Below, one piece after another: positions 6,430 to 13,102 of a stretch of 13,102 bases of DNA. The DNA is taken from assembly GCA_017646185.1 (NCBI GenBank), contig JAGCNA010000172.1:1-13102 (forward strand), read 5' to 3'. Source of the DNA: Clostridia bacterium (GTDB taxonomy: Bacteria; Bacillota; Clostridia; Oscillospirales; CAG-382). The position numbers were made by a program, and so were the translations under genes. The stretch's first letter is position 1; each line of letters begins with the position of its first letter. Below the pieces are notes generated by a model. That model saw only the letters and a program-made list of their open reading frames with translations, was not told the DNA's origin and did not search any database.

Positions 6430-7929
6430 ATGGATAACAACAAAAACGGCAGCAATACAGACGATATACTCAAGATAATTGAGGAATACCGCAAAAAAAA
6501 CGAGGAGGCTCCCGCAAGCAAGGAGCCTGCAAAGCCTGCGCCCAAAAAGCAGGAGAAAAAGCCTGAGCCCAAAAAGCAGCCCGAGCCCGTAAAGAAGGCT
6601 CCGCCCAAAGCCGCACCCGAAAAGAAAGAACCCGCCGAGGAAAAGGCAAAGCCCGAAGAGGCAAAAGAAACCTCTGCAATAAACAGCCACTTTTCCGATA
6701 AAGCCGATCTTTCCAAGTTCAAGGATGAAAAAAGCAAGCATTTTGTTGCCAACAAAGAAAAGAAAAAGAGAAAAAAGTTTAATTTTTCCGAATTCCTTAC
6801 AAGGCTTGGCAATATGAGCTTTTTGCCCAAGGCAATAATCTATCTTGCATTCGTGCTTGTTGCCGCAATATATTGCAGTTATTTTGCGGTAACGGGAATA
6901 AACGATATGTTTGCGCTGGTAAGCATTGAAGCCGAAGCAAATATTACGGTTACCGAAAACACCACTATTGATGACGTAACAAAAGATCTTAAAGAGCAAG
7001 GGGTTATCAAATATCCCTGGCTGTTCAAGCTTTACTGTGAAGTATACGGCGACGGCACCGACGTTGAGCTGATCGCAGGGGATTACACTATACCCGATAA
7101 CCTTAATTTTTCCAATATTCTTTACCGTCTTACCACCGTGCGTGTTGAACGTACCGCAGTATGGGTTACCATTCCCGAGGGATTTACCGTTGACCAGATC
7201 ATAGACCTGCTGGTATCCAAGGGTATAGGTACAAGAGAAAATTACGTTGAAGCTATAAACAATTATCCTTATAAGCACGAATTTGTACAGCTTCTTGATG
7301 AAATGGGCTACAGCGAGGACAGAGTTTACAGACTTGAAGGATACCTCTTCCCCGATACCTACGAGTTCTATACCGATACCGCTGAGTATCTGGTTATAAA
7401 CCGTTTTCTTAACAACTTCAACACCCGTTTCTGGCGTTTCTACGACGAAGAATACAAAGCAGACGTGGAAGCTATGGGTATGACCTTTGACGATATTATC
7501 ACCCTTGCATCTCTTGTGCAGATGGAAGCAAGACACATTATCGACTACGAACCCATTTCCTACGTGTTCCACAACCGTCTTAACCATGCGAACACCTTCC
7601 CCTATCTTGAATCCGATGCAACCATACAGTATTTCCTTGATACGAGAAAGGAAGATCTGACGGTAGAAGATCTGAACACGGATAACCCCTATAACTCTTA
7701 TCTGTATCCCGGTCTTACCCCCGGCGCTATATGCTGTCCCGGTCTGGACGCTTTGGAGGCGGCTATATACCCCGCCCGCCCCGTTGATGCAAACGGAAAA
7801 GAGATAAACGCATATTACTTTGTTTCCGACGTTACGGGCAAGACCTATTACGCCCAGACAAACGCCGGACACAACGCAAACAAGCTAAAAGCTGAAGAGG
7901 TTAATAAATATTACGATGAACAGAAATAG
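6430..7929 (+). CDS. mltG: Endolytic murein transglycosylase MltG (YceG-like)
   Basis: MltG cleaves nascent peptidoglycan strands at the outer face of the membrane, releasing newly made glycan from synthases. The 499-residue product has a cytoplasmic N-terminus rich in Lys, Pro and Glu (about residues 24-80), a basic stretch (KEKKKRKK), one transmembrane helix at about 135-154, a LysM-like/YceG substrate domain, and the C-terminal catalytic domain. The catalytic block is LASLVQMEAR at 359-368, with E366 aligning to the Glu reported as essential in E. coli MltG (my alignment from memory). Further family marks are FHNRL, SDATIQY, NPYNSY and PGLTPGAICCPG. Its N-terminus is longer than that of E. 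coli, as is common in Gram-positive homologues. The stop overlaps the U32 gene by 14 bases. In B. subtilis the homologue yrrL also sits just before U32 genes, which supports both calls. Confidence 0.95.
   Translation: MDNNKNGSNTDDILKIIEEYRKKNEEAPASKEPAKPAPKKQEKKPEPKKQPEPVKKAPPKAAPEKKEPAEEKAKPEEAKETSAINSHFSDKADLSKFKDEKSKHFVANKEKKKRKKFNFSEFLTRLGNMSFLPKAIIYLAFVLVAAIYCSYFAVTGINDMFALVSIEAEANITVTENTTIDDVTKDLKEQGVIKYPWLFKLYCEVYGDGTDVELIAGDYTIPDNLNFSNILYRLTTVRVERTAVWVTIPEGFTVDQIIDLLVSKGIGTRENYVEAINNYPYKHEFVQLLDEMGYSEDRVYRLEGYLFPDTYEFYTDTAEYLVINRFLNNFNTRFWRFYDEEYKADVEAMGMTFDDIITLASLVQMEARHIIDYEPISYVFHNRLNHANTFPYLESDATIQYFLDTRKEDLTVEDLNTDNPYNSYLYPGLTPGAICCPGLDALEAAIYPARPVDANGKEINAYYFVSDVTGKTYYAQTNAGHNANKLKAEEVNKYYDEQK
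6499..6672 (+). repeat. Low-complexity Lys/Pro/Glu-rich coding region in mltG
   Basis: Imperfect repeats of CCC-AAA-AAG and GAG/GAA codons encode PKKQEKKPEPKKQPEP-type sequence in the cytoplasmic N-terminus of MltG. It is a coding low-complexity tract, not a mobile or CRISPR repeat. Such segments are length-variable between strains and probably disordered. Confidence 0.7.
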
Positions 7930-9133
7930 AAAACCCGAAATTCTTTCCCCTGCGGGCAATCCCGAAAAGCTGTATTACGCTTTGCTTTACGGCGCAGATG
8001 CGGTTTATTGCGCGCTGGATAAATTCGGTATGCGTTCCCAGGCTGGCAATTTCACTCCCGAACAGCTTGATGAGGGTGTGAAATACGCTCATTCCTTGGG
8101 CAAAAAAGTATATATAACCCTTAACACCATGCCCAGAGATAACGATCTTCCCATGCTGGAGGATTATCTGCGTGTGCTTAAAGAGATAGGACCGGACGCC
8201 TATATTGTTTCCGATCCCGGTGTTATATGCAAAATAAAAGAGATAATTCCCGATGGAGAAATACACCTTTCCACCCAGGCTTCCACGGTGAATTCCGCCG
8301 CCTGCCGTTTCTGGCACAGCGCAGGGGTAAAGAGAATCGTTCTTGCCCGTGAGCTTACTCTGGAAAACATTAAGGCTGTGAGAGAGAATACCCCGCCCGA
8401 GCTGGAGATAGAATGCTTTGTACACGGAGCTATGTGTGTTTCTTATTCGGGCAGATGTCTGCTTTCCCATTACTATATAAACAGAAACGCCAACGACGGA
8501 AGCTGTGCACAGCCCTGCAGATGGAAGTACTATATGTACGAGGAAAAAAGGGAATGCGATAAGATAGAAGCGGTGCAGGACGATACGGGCACCTACGTTT
8601 TCTCTTCCAAGGATATGTGTATGATCGAGCATATTCCCGAACTTATCGATGCAGGTATAGACAGCCTGAAGATAGAAGGCAGAATGAAGAGCGCTTATTA
8701 CACAGCCGCAGTAACCAACGCTTACCGTATGGCGCTGGACGATTATTTTGCAGGCAAGCCCTTTACCAAGGATTATCTTACCGAGGTGGAAAGTGTTTCC
8801 CACAGAGAATACTGCACGGGATTTTACTTTAACTCACCTCAGGAAAACGCAAACATAGTAAACAACAACGAATATCTTAAGGACAGAGCATACCTTTGCA
8901 CCGTAAGTGATTACGACAGCGAAAAGGGTATGGCGCTTTGCCTGCAGAGAAACAAAATGTCTGTGGGTGATGCCGTGCAGATACTTTCTCCCGGCAAGAT
9001 CGGCAGAGATGCTGTGATAAACGAGCTTTATGATATTGACGGCAACCCCATAGAGAGCACACCTCATGCAAAGATGGAATTTTATCTTAAAGCAGAGGGA
9101 TTGAAAAAGGGTGATATTATTCGTGGAAAATAA
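7916..9133 (+). CDS. trhP: U32-family protein, probable tRNA uridine hydroxylation factor TrhP
   Basis: A 405-residue U32 (old 'collagenase-like peptidase') protein. It starts KPEILSPAGNPEKLYYALLYGADAVYC, the family N-terminal block. Residues 166-184 match the U32 signature E-x-F-x2-G-[SA]-[LIVM]-C-x4-G-x-C-x-[LIVM]-S exactly. CAQPCRW follows at 197-203, giving four conserved cysteines (C174, C181, C197, C201) able to hold an Fe-S cluster. These marks and the length fit the YegQ/YrrO branch, which works with prephenate to hydroxylate U34 in tRNA; a true protease role is doubtful. RlhA or UbiU/V are less likely by length and context. It overlaps mltG by 14 bases. The nearest Shine-Dalgarno (GAAGAGG, 7894-7900) is 15 bases away, so the start probably relies on coupling. 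No second U32 gene or yrrM-like methyltransferase is present here, unlike B. subtilis. Confidence 0.88.
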   Translation: MNRNRKPEILSPAGNPEKLYYALLYGADAVYCALDKFGMRSQAGNFTPEQLDEGVKYAHSLGKKVYITLNTMPRDNDLPMLEDYLRVLKEIGPDAYIVSDPGVICKIKEIIPDGEIHLSTQASTVNSAACRFWHSAGVKRIVLARELTLENIKAVRENTPPELEIECFVHGAMCVSYSGRCLLSHYYINRNANDGSCAQPCRWKYYMYEEKRECDKIEAVQDDTGTYVFSSKDMCMIEHIPELIDAGIDSLKIEGRMKSAYYTAAVTNAYRMALDDYFAGKPFTKDYLTEVESVSHREYCTGFYFNSPQENANIVNNNEYLKDRAYLCTVSDYDSEKGMALCLQRNKMSVGDAVQILSPGKIGRDAVINELYDIDGNPIESTPHAKMEFYLKAEGLKKGDIIRGK

Positions 9134-9836
9134 CAGTAAAACAAAAAGACGGGTCACCGCAGTCATTGTCGCCGCAGGAACGGGACAAAGAATGGGCGGT
9201 GTGGAAAAGCCCCTTATAAAGCTGGGAAAAAACACGGTTTTTTCTATGGTTCTGGACGCATTTGAAAAAAGCGAAACGGTAACCGATATAGTGGTGGTCT
9301 GCCGTGATAACGCCCGTCTTTTGCCTATATCAAGCCATTACACCGCAAAGGAAATAAGATTTGCTCCCGGCGGAAAAACAAGAACCGAATCTGTGCTTAA
9401 CGGCGTTTTGATGGCGGGAAACACGGATATAGTTTGTATTCACGATTGCGCACGTCCCTTTATCACAGCCGAAAACATAGATGCGGTAGTAAACGCAGTT
9501 TATGAAACCGGTGCGTCCTGCGCCTGCAAGTCGGTTTCGGATACTATAAAATACACAGACGAAAACGGCGCCGCCCAGTACACTCCCCAGAGAGACAGAC
9601 TGATAGCGGTACAGACACCGCAGGTGTTCAGAAAAGATATTTATCTCGTTGCATCGGCTATGGGAAAGAAAAACAAGCTTTCCGCTACCGATGATACCAC
9701 CCTTGCGGAAGCTGCGGGATTTAAGGTAAAATATATAAATATCGGCGATAATAACGATAAGCTGACTACCGCAGAGGATATACGCAGAGCAAAAGCCCGT
9801 ATATTCCTTGCGGAAAGAGAAAAGGAAGGAAAATAG
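9123..9836 (+). CDS. ispD: 2-C-methyl-D-erythritol 4-phosphate cytidylyltransferase IspD
   Basis: IspD joins CTP and methylerythritol phosphate to give CDP-ME in the MEP isoprenoid pathway. From the GTG at 9123 the protein has 237 residues and overlaps the U32 gene by 11 bases; AAGGGTGAT upstream could serve as its Shine-Dalgarno. A GTG at 9111 in the same frame would add MILF-, so the start is uncertain. Visible motifs are AVIVAAGTGQRMGG (R23) with K29, GGKTRTESV, IHDCARPF (D108, R111), VSDTIKYT, QTPQVF, TDDTTLAEAAG and NNDKLTTAED (K213). Compared with the usual family forms, the nucleotide loop reads EKPL rather than PKQF and sits one residue closer to the Arg, HDAARP is HDCARP, and RxDSV is RTESV. 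The fold and order are intact, and ispF follows four bases later, so I treat it as a functional but somewhat divergent IspD. Confidence 0.92.
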   Translation: MENNSKTKRRVTAVIVAAGTGQRMGGVEKPLIKLGKNTVFSMVLDAFEKSETVTDIVVVCRDNARLLPISSHYTAKEIRFAPGGKTRTESVLNGVLMAGNTDIVCIHDCARPFITAENIDAVVNAVYETGASCACKSVSDTIKYTDENGAAQYTPQRDRLIAVQTPQVFRKDIYLVASAMGKKNKLSATDDTTLAEAAGFKVKYINIGDNNDKLTTAEDIRRAKARIFLAEREKEGK

Positions 9837-9840
9837 CTTT

Positions 9841-10311
9841 ATGAGGATCGGACACGGTTACGATGCACACCGCTTTGCCCCTGAAAGAAAGCTTACTTTG
9901 GGCGGTGTGGAAATCCCATTTGAATACGGCCTTGCGGGACATTCCGATGCGGACGTGCTTGTTCACGCCGTGTGCGACAGTATCTTGGGCGCTATGGCGT
10001 TGAGAGATATAGGCTATCACTTCCCCGATACCGACGGAAAATACAAAAACATTTGCTCTTTGTTACTGCTTGAAAAGGTAAAAAGCGAAATGGATAAACG
10101 GGGATACGTTTTAAGCAATCTTGATTGCACCGTTATCGCTCAGGTGCCCAAGCTTTCCCCTTATATACAAAATATGCGTGATAACATAGCTAAAGTTCTG
10201 TCCACGGAACCGGACAGAATAAACGTAAAAGCCACCACCGAAGAGGGAATGGGATTTACCGGAGCAAAAGAAGGAATATGCGCCCATGCGGTCTGCTTGT
10301 TGGAGGAATAA
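9841..10311 (+). CDS. ispF: 2-C-methyl-D-erythritol 2,4-cyclodiphosphate synthase IspF
   Basis: IspF cyclises CDP-ME 2-phosphate to MEcPP with loss of CMP, two steps after IspD; the IspE kinase between them is not in this window. The product is 156 residues, the usual size for this trimeric enzyme. It starts MRIGHGYDAHRF with metal ligands D8 and H10, then GHSDADVLVHA with H42, which keep the same numbers as in E. coli. FPDTD and ATTEEGMGFTGAKEGICAHAV complete the family pattern. The ATG at 9841 follows AAGGAAGG (9822-9829) and lies four bases after the ispD stop; an upstream TTG at 9808 in the same frame is rejected because it lies inside ispD and lacks a site. The ispD-ispF pair is common in bacteria and fused in some, so the context is strong. 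Confidence 0.97.
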   Translation: MRIGHGYDAHRFAPERKLTLGGVEIPFEYGLAGHSDADVLVHAVCDSILGAMALRDIGYHFPDTDGKYKNICSLLLLEKVKSEMDKRGYVLSNLDCTVIAQVPKLSPYIQNMRDNIAKVLSTEPDRINVKATTEEGMGFTGAKEGICAHAVCLLEE

Positions 10312-10315
10312 AAAG

Positions 10316-11488
10316 ATGTTACAAAAAATAACCGGAAGATTAATAACAGAAAACGGAATTATCCAAAATGGCGAGGTTTGCTTTGAAAACGGAAAGGTTG
10401 TTTCCGCGGGAGAGCGCACCTGCGACCAAGGATATGCGGTTACCGATTACGGCAACAAATATATTTCTCCCGGATTTGTGGATATACATTTGCACGGAGG
10501 CGGAGGAAGCGATTTTATGGACGGCACGGTAGAAGCGTATCTCACCGCCGCCCGTCTGCACGGAAGCCACGGCACCACCGCCATGCTTCCCACCACCCTC
10601 ACCTGCCCCGATGAAGAGCTGTTCCGCACCTTTGAAACCTTCCGCAAAGCAAGCAAAACCGAAAACAACGGAAGCGACCTGTGCGGTATCCATCTTGAAG
10701 GACCTTATTTCTCCCCTGCACAAAAGGGTGCGCAGGATGAAAGATTTTTGAAAAAGCCCACGCCCGACCACTATATGCCCATACTCAAAGCAGGTAAGGA
10801 TATAATAAAACGGTGGACAGTCGCCCCCGAGCTTGAAGGCGCTATGGAATTGGGAAAAATGCTTGCGGATGAAGGTATACTTGCTTCAATGGGACATTCC
10901 GATGCGGAATACACCACCGTGCTTGAAGGATATAAAAACGGCTATAATCTGCTTACCCACTTTTATTCGGGTATGTCCTCTATGGTAAGAAGAGGGGGAT
11001 TCCGCATACCCGGTATGATAGAAAGCGGATATATTATTGACGATATGCGTGTGGAGGTTATTGCTGACGGATGCCACCTGCCTCCCTGCATACTTGGTTC
11101 GCTTTACCGCATAAAGGGCGCAGATAAAATGTGTCTGGTAACCGATTCCATGCGTGGCGCGGGACAGACCTCCGGCACCACTATACTGGGCTCTCTGGAA
11201 AACGGATACGAGGTATTTATAGAAGACGGCGTTGCAAAAATGCCGGACAGACAAGCCTTTGCAGGAAGTATTGCCACCGCAGACAGACTGGTGCGCACTA
11301 TGTACAAGCAGGCAGAGGTTCCCCTGCACCATGCGGTTAAGATGATGACCGCAACCCCCGCCCGCTTTGCGGGACTCCAAAATAAGGGTACTCTGGAAGC
11401 AGGAAAAGATGCGGATATAGCAGTATTTGATGACGATATTAACGTATGCGCAGTTTACGTGCGCGGAAAGGAAATAAAAAATGGTTAA
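10316..11488 (+). CDS. nagA: N-acetylglucosamine-6-phosphate deacetylase NagA (amidohydrolase)
   Basis: NagA removes acetate from GlcNAc-6-phosphate in the cytosol, the first committed step of amino-sugar recycling. The 390-residue product shows the amidohydrolase layout: a small N-terminal beta domain, then PGFVDIHLHGGGG with an HxH pair (H58, H60), LEGPYFSPAQKGA (E128), GHSDAEY (H194), THFYSGM (H215) and VTDSM (D277, the expected catalytic Asp). The HxH form resembles B. subtilis rather than E. coli, which has Gln/Asn there. The usual THLFNAM block reads THFYSGMSSM, so the protein is somewhat divergent, and an N-acetylgalactosamine-6-phosphate (AgaA-like) substrate cannot be excluded. GGAGG (10302-10306) lies nine bases before the ATG at 10316, and the gene begins four bases after ispF. 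It overlaps nagB by eight bases. Confidence 0.93.
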   Translation: MLQKITGRLITENGIIQNGEVCFENGKVVSAGERTCDQGYAVTDYGNKYISPGFVDIHLHGGGGSDFMDGTVEAYLTAARLHGSHGTTAMLPTTLTCPDEELFRTFETFRKASKTENNGSDLCGIHLEGPYFSPAQKGAQDERFLKKPTPDHYMPILKAGKDIIKRWTVAPELEGAMELGKMLADEGILASMGHSDAEYTTVLEGYKNGYNLLTHFYSGMSSMVRRGGFRIPGMIESGYIIDDMRVEVIADGCHLPPCILGSLYRIKGADKMCLVTDSMRGAGQTSGTTILGSLENGYEVFIEDGVAKMPDRQAFAGSIATADRLVRTMYKQAEVPLHHAVKMMTATPARFAGLQNKGTLEAGKDADIAVFDDDINVCAVYVRGKEIKNG

Positions 11489-12245
11489 GACGGGAAAAGC
11501 AGACAAGCTTACATACAAAATATACGAATCCAGACAAGAAATGGGTATATGCGCCGCTAAGGAGGCTGCCGCCGAAATAAAGGCGCAGATCGCCAAAAAA
11601 GGCGAAATTAATATGATATTCGCCGCCGCACCCAGCCAGAACGAATTTCTTGCAGCTCTTATTAACGATAAAGAGATAGACTGGACAAAAATCCACGCTT
11701 TCCATATGGACGAATATATCGGTCTGGATAAAGACGCACCCCAGGGATTTGGCAACTTCCTTTATAACGCCATTTTCGGTAAAGTGCCCTTTGCTTCCGT
11801 AAATTATATTGATATTACCGCAACCGACCCTTATGCGGAAGCGGAAAGATATGCCGCTTTGCTTGCAGAGCACCCCTGCGATATTATCTGTATGGGTATC
11901 GGCGAAAACGGACATATTGCCTTTAACGACCCCCACGTAGCGGATTTTAACGATAAATACGCCGTTAAGCCCGTGGAATTGGATAACGTATGCCGTATGC
12001 AGCAGGTTAATGACGGTTGCTTTGCATCCATTGACCTTGTTCCCACCCACGCTATGACACTTACCATCCCCACCTTGGTTGCTCCCGAGGTAATATTCTG
12101 CGTTGTTCCCGCCCCCACCAAGCGGGATGCAGTATACAACACCGTTAAAGGAGAAATAACCGAAGCCTGCCCCGCTTCCATACTCCGCCGCCACAACAAT
12201 GCCACTCTTTATCTGGATACGGACAGCGCTTCAAAGATACTTTAA
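11481..12245 (+). CDS. nagB: Glucosamine-6-phosphate deaminase-like protein (NagB family), altered active site
   Basis: A 254-residue member of the NagB/6-phosphogluconolactonase fold family. As NagB it would turn glucosamine-6-phosphate into fructose-6-phosphate and ammonia, using the product of the overlapping nagA. HMDEYIGL holds D77, the usual proton-shuttle Asp, and GIGENGHIAFNDP holds H145. Two positions differ from classical NagB: the Asp before GH is N143, and the Glu of FNEP is D150. The phosphate loop, normally TGxTP, reads AAAPSQ (48-53). The C-terminal part (PEVIFCVVPAPTKRDAV) matches the loop usually written GxxKA. The start ATG follows AAAGGA and lies within the nagA end. Neighbourhood favours an amino-sugar-6-phosphate deaminase or isomerase; the exact sugar (glucosamine, galactosamine or another) is open. 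The symbol is given for the family. Confidence 0.82.
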   Translation: MVKTGKADKLTYKIYESRQEMGICAAKEAAAEIKAQIAKKGEINMIFAAAPSQNEFLAALINDKEIDWTKIHAFHMDEYIGLDKDAPQGFGNFLYNAIFGKVPFASVNYIDITATDPYAEAERYAALLAEHPCDIICMGIGENGHIAFNDPHVADFNDKYAVKPVELDNVCRMQQVNDGCFASIDLVPTHAMTLTIPTLVAPEVIFCVVPAPTKRDAVYNTVKGEITEACPASILRRHNNATLYLDTDSASKIL

Positions 12246-12248
12246 TAA

Positions 12249-13102
12249 ATGGAAAAATACACAAAAAATATAACAGAGGGCGTATCGTTTACCGCCCTCA
12301 AAACAGATAAATCCAAATATGATATGCTTACGGTGAACTTTTTGTTCCCCCGTACCGAGGAAACCACCGCCTTTTCTTCGTTGCTTTCCGCAGTAATAGA
12401 CCGCGGCACGGTAAAGTACCCCGATATGCGCAGTCTTGAAATAGCCCAAGAGGAGCTGTACGCCGCTTCTGCAGAGGTATATACACGCACTATGGGCGAA
12501 TGTGTGTGCCTTACTTTTTCCGCATCCTATATGAACAAGGCTTATACTATGGAAAAAGAGGATATTACCGATCCTATGCTGGCGCTGCTCAATGAGCTTA
12601 TGTTTAATCCTCTTACCGTTGACGGCGGATTTTTACCCGAATACGTGGAAAGCGAAAAGAAAAACCAGATAGATATTATCCGTTCTTCCAAAGACAATAA
12701 ATCCACCTACGCAGTAAAAAGATGTGTGGAATTGATGTGCGAAAAGGAAGCGTTTTCCATTTCCGCATACGGAAAAGAAGAAACGGTAAACCAAATAAAC
12801 GGAAAAAATCTTTATGATTTTTACAAAAAGATTATTTCCTGCTCCCCTGTTCATATAGTTTTTTCCGGCAACGCAGAGGGCGAAGAGATATACAATAAGC
12901 TATGCCGTGAAATAACCTTTGCTCCCCGAAAAGAGGAATTGCCGAAAAACACGCTTATTTCAAGAGCGGAAGCCGAAAAACGCTTTACCGAGGAAATGAA
13001 TATTAACCAAAGTAAATTGGCTATCGGATACCGTATTGCAACAAAAGACGAACAAAACAAACGTCTTGCCTTTACTGTTTTTAAGGAAATATTTGCCATT
13101 TC
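12249..13102 (+). CDS. yfmF: M16-family (insulinase-like) protein, YfmF type, 3' truncated by window end
   Basis: An open frame starts at the ATG at 12249, three bases after the nagB stop, and continues without a stop to the window edge (284 codons visible; relatives are about 420 residues). The peptide has the M16 N-terminal pattern: LTVNFLFPR, SSLLSAVIDRGTVKYPDMRSLE, AQEELYAASAEVYTRTMGE, then LLNELMFNPL and a YVESEKKNQIDIIRS segment. The active-site motif HxxEH is absent where it should follow the first strand, as in the non-catalytic YfmF/YmfF partner. In B. subtilis ymfF, ymfH and ymfI are needed for 5-aminopentanol modification of translation factor EF-P; the catalytic partner (yfmH) would be expected just downstream. 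No clear Shine-Dalgarno precedes it, so re-initiation after nagB is likely. Processing-peptidase relatives are the main alternative. Confidence 0.82.
   Translation, partial: MEKYTKNITEGVSFTALKTDKSKYDMLTVNFLFPRTEETTAFSSLLSAVIDRGTVKYPDMRSLEIAQEELYAASAEVYTRTMGECVCLTFSASYMNKAYTMEKEDITDPMLALLNELMFNPLTVDGGFLPEYVESEKKNQIDIIRSSKDNKSTYAVKRCVELMCEKEAFSISAYGKEETVNQINGKNLYDFYKKIISCSPVHIVFSGNAEGEEIYNKLCREITFAPRKEELPKNTLISRAEAEKRFTEEMNINQSKLAIGYRIATKDEQNKRLAFTVFKEIFAI
12276..12299 (+). other. Hairpin inside the first codons of yfmF
   Basis: GAGGGCG (12276-12282) pairs perfectly with CGCCCTC (12293-12299) across a ten-base loop, about 27 bases into the yfmF coding sequence. No T-run follows on the plus strand, so it is not a terminator for nagB. 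It may slow translation initiation or be chance; the stem is only seven base pairs. Confidence 0.35.

Noticed and set aside
7501..7530. Possible loss of the MltG catalytic Glu, since LASLVQMEAR has Gln where E. coli has the first Glu of VEKE
   Set aside because: The second Glu of that block (E366 here) is the one I align with the essential residue, and it is kept; the alignment is from memory but gives no ground for calling the enzyme dead.
6409..7872. A 487-codon open frame on the minus strand opposite mltG
   Set aside because: It mirrors mltG codon use, has Cys/Phe/Gly-rich low-meaning sequence and no family motif, while the plus strand encodes a complete MltG with all conserved blocks.
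7901..8803. 300-codon minus-strand open frame opposite the U32 gene
   Set aside because: Shadow frame of a gene with an exact U32 signature; no independent evidence.
10886..11755. Minus-strand open frame across the nagA-nagB junction
   Set aside because: It is antisense to two well-supported overlapping genes, with no recognisable motif, promoter or ribosome site.

Overview
The window is a gene-dense stretch of a Bacillota chromosome, most likely from class Clostridia and perhaps an uncultured gut-type Oscillospirales relative. This lineage call is inference. It rests on strong AGGAGG-type ribosome binding sites, the MEP isoprenoid genes, ThyX in the visible thymidylate locus, a mltG–U32 neighbourhood like that of Bacillus subtilis, and a YfmF-type M16 protein. 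All genes lie on the plus strand. No stretch over 300 bases lacks a gene. I see no tRNA, rRNA, CRISPR array, insertion sequence, prophage or attachment site.

Layout. (1) Positions 1-1367 hold the end of the chaperone operon: the last 38 codons of dnaK, an intercistronic hairpin, a complete dnaJ, and a strong intrinsic terminator. (2) A short AT-rich spacer at 1368-1440 carries a good sigma-A-type promoter with an extended -10. (3) From 1441 to the right edge run eleven tightly packed genes with no convincing terminator between them. They are thyX, an overlapping tmk, a large cytoplasmic glycosidase-like protein (DUF6259 type), a DJ-1/PfpI protein, a CPBP membrane protease, mltG, a U32/TrhP-type protein, ispD, ispF, nagA, nagB and an incomplete yfmF cut by the window edge (the last of these makes twelve counting both kinases and partials: thyX through yfmF).

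How the genes fit together. thyX and tmk catalyse consecutive steps (dUMP to dTMP to dTDP) and overlap by four bases. ispD and ispF are the cytidylyltransferase and cyclase of the MEP route to isoprenoids, including the undecaprenyl carrier. mltG acts on nascent peptidoglycan. nagA and nagB form an amino-sugar-6-phosphate deacetylase/deaminase pair that could recycle wall or host amino sugars. The U32 protein probably takes part in tRNA wobble-uridine hydroxylation, and yfmF is related to genes needed for EF-P modification. The array therefore mixes envelope, nucleotide and translation housekeeping.

Nothing here is a convincing new defence or mobile system. The points most worth a second look are a NagB-like enzyme with altered active-site positions, a Tmk with an altered P-loop and NRY motif, and the orphan cytoplasmic glycosidase-like protein.
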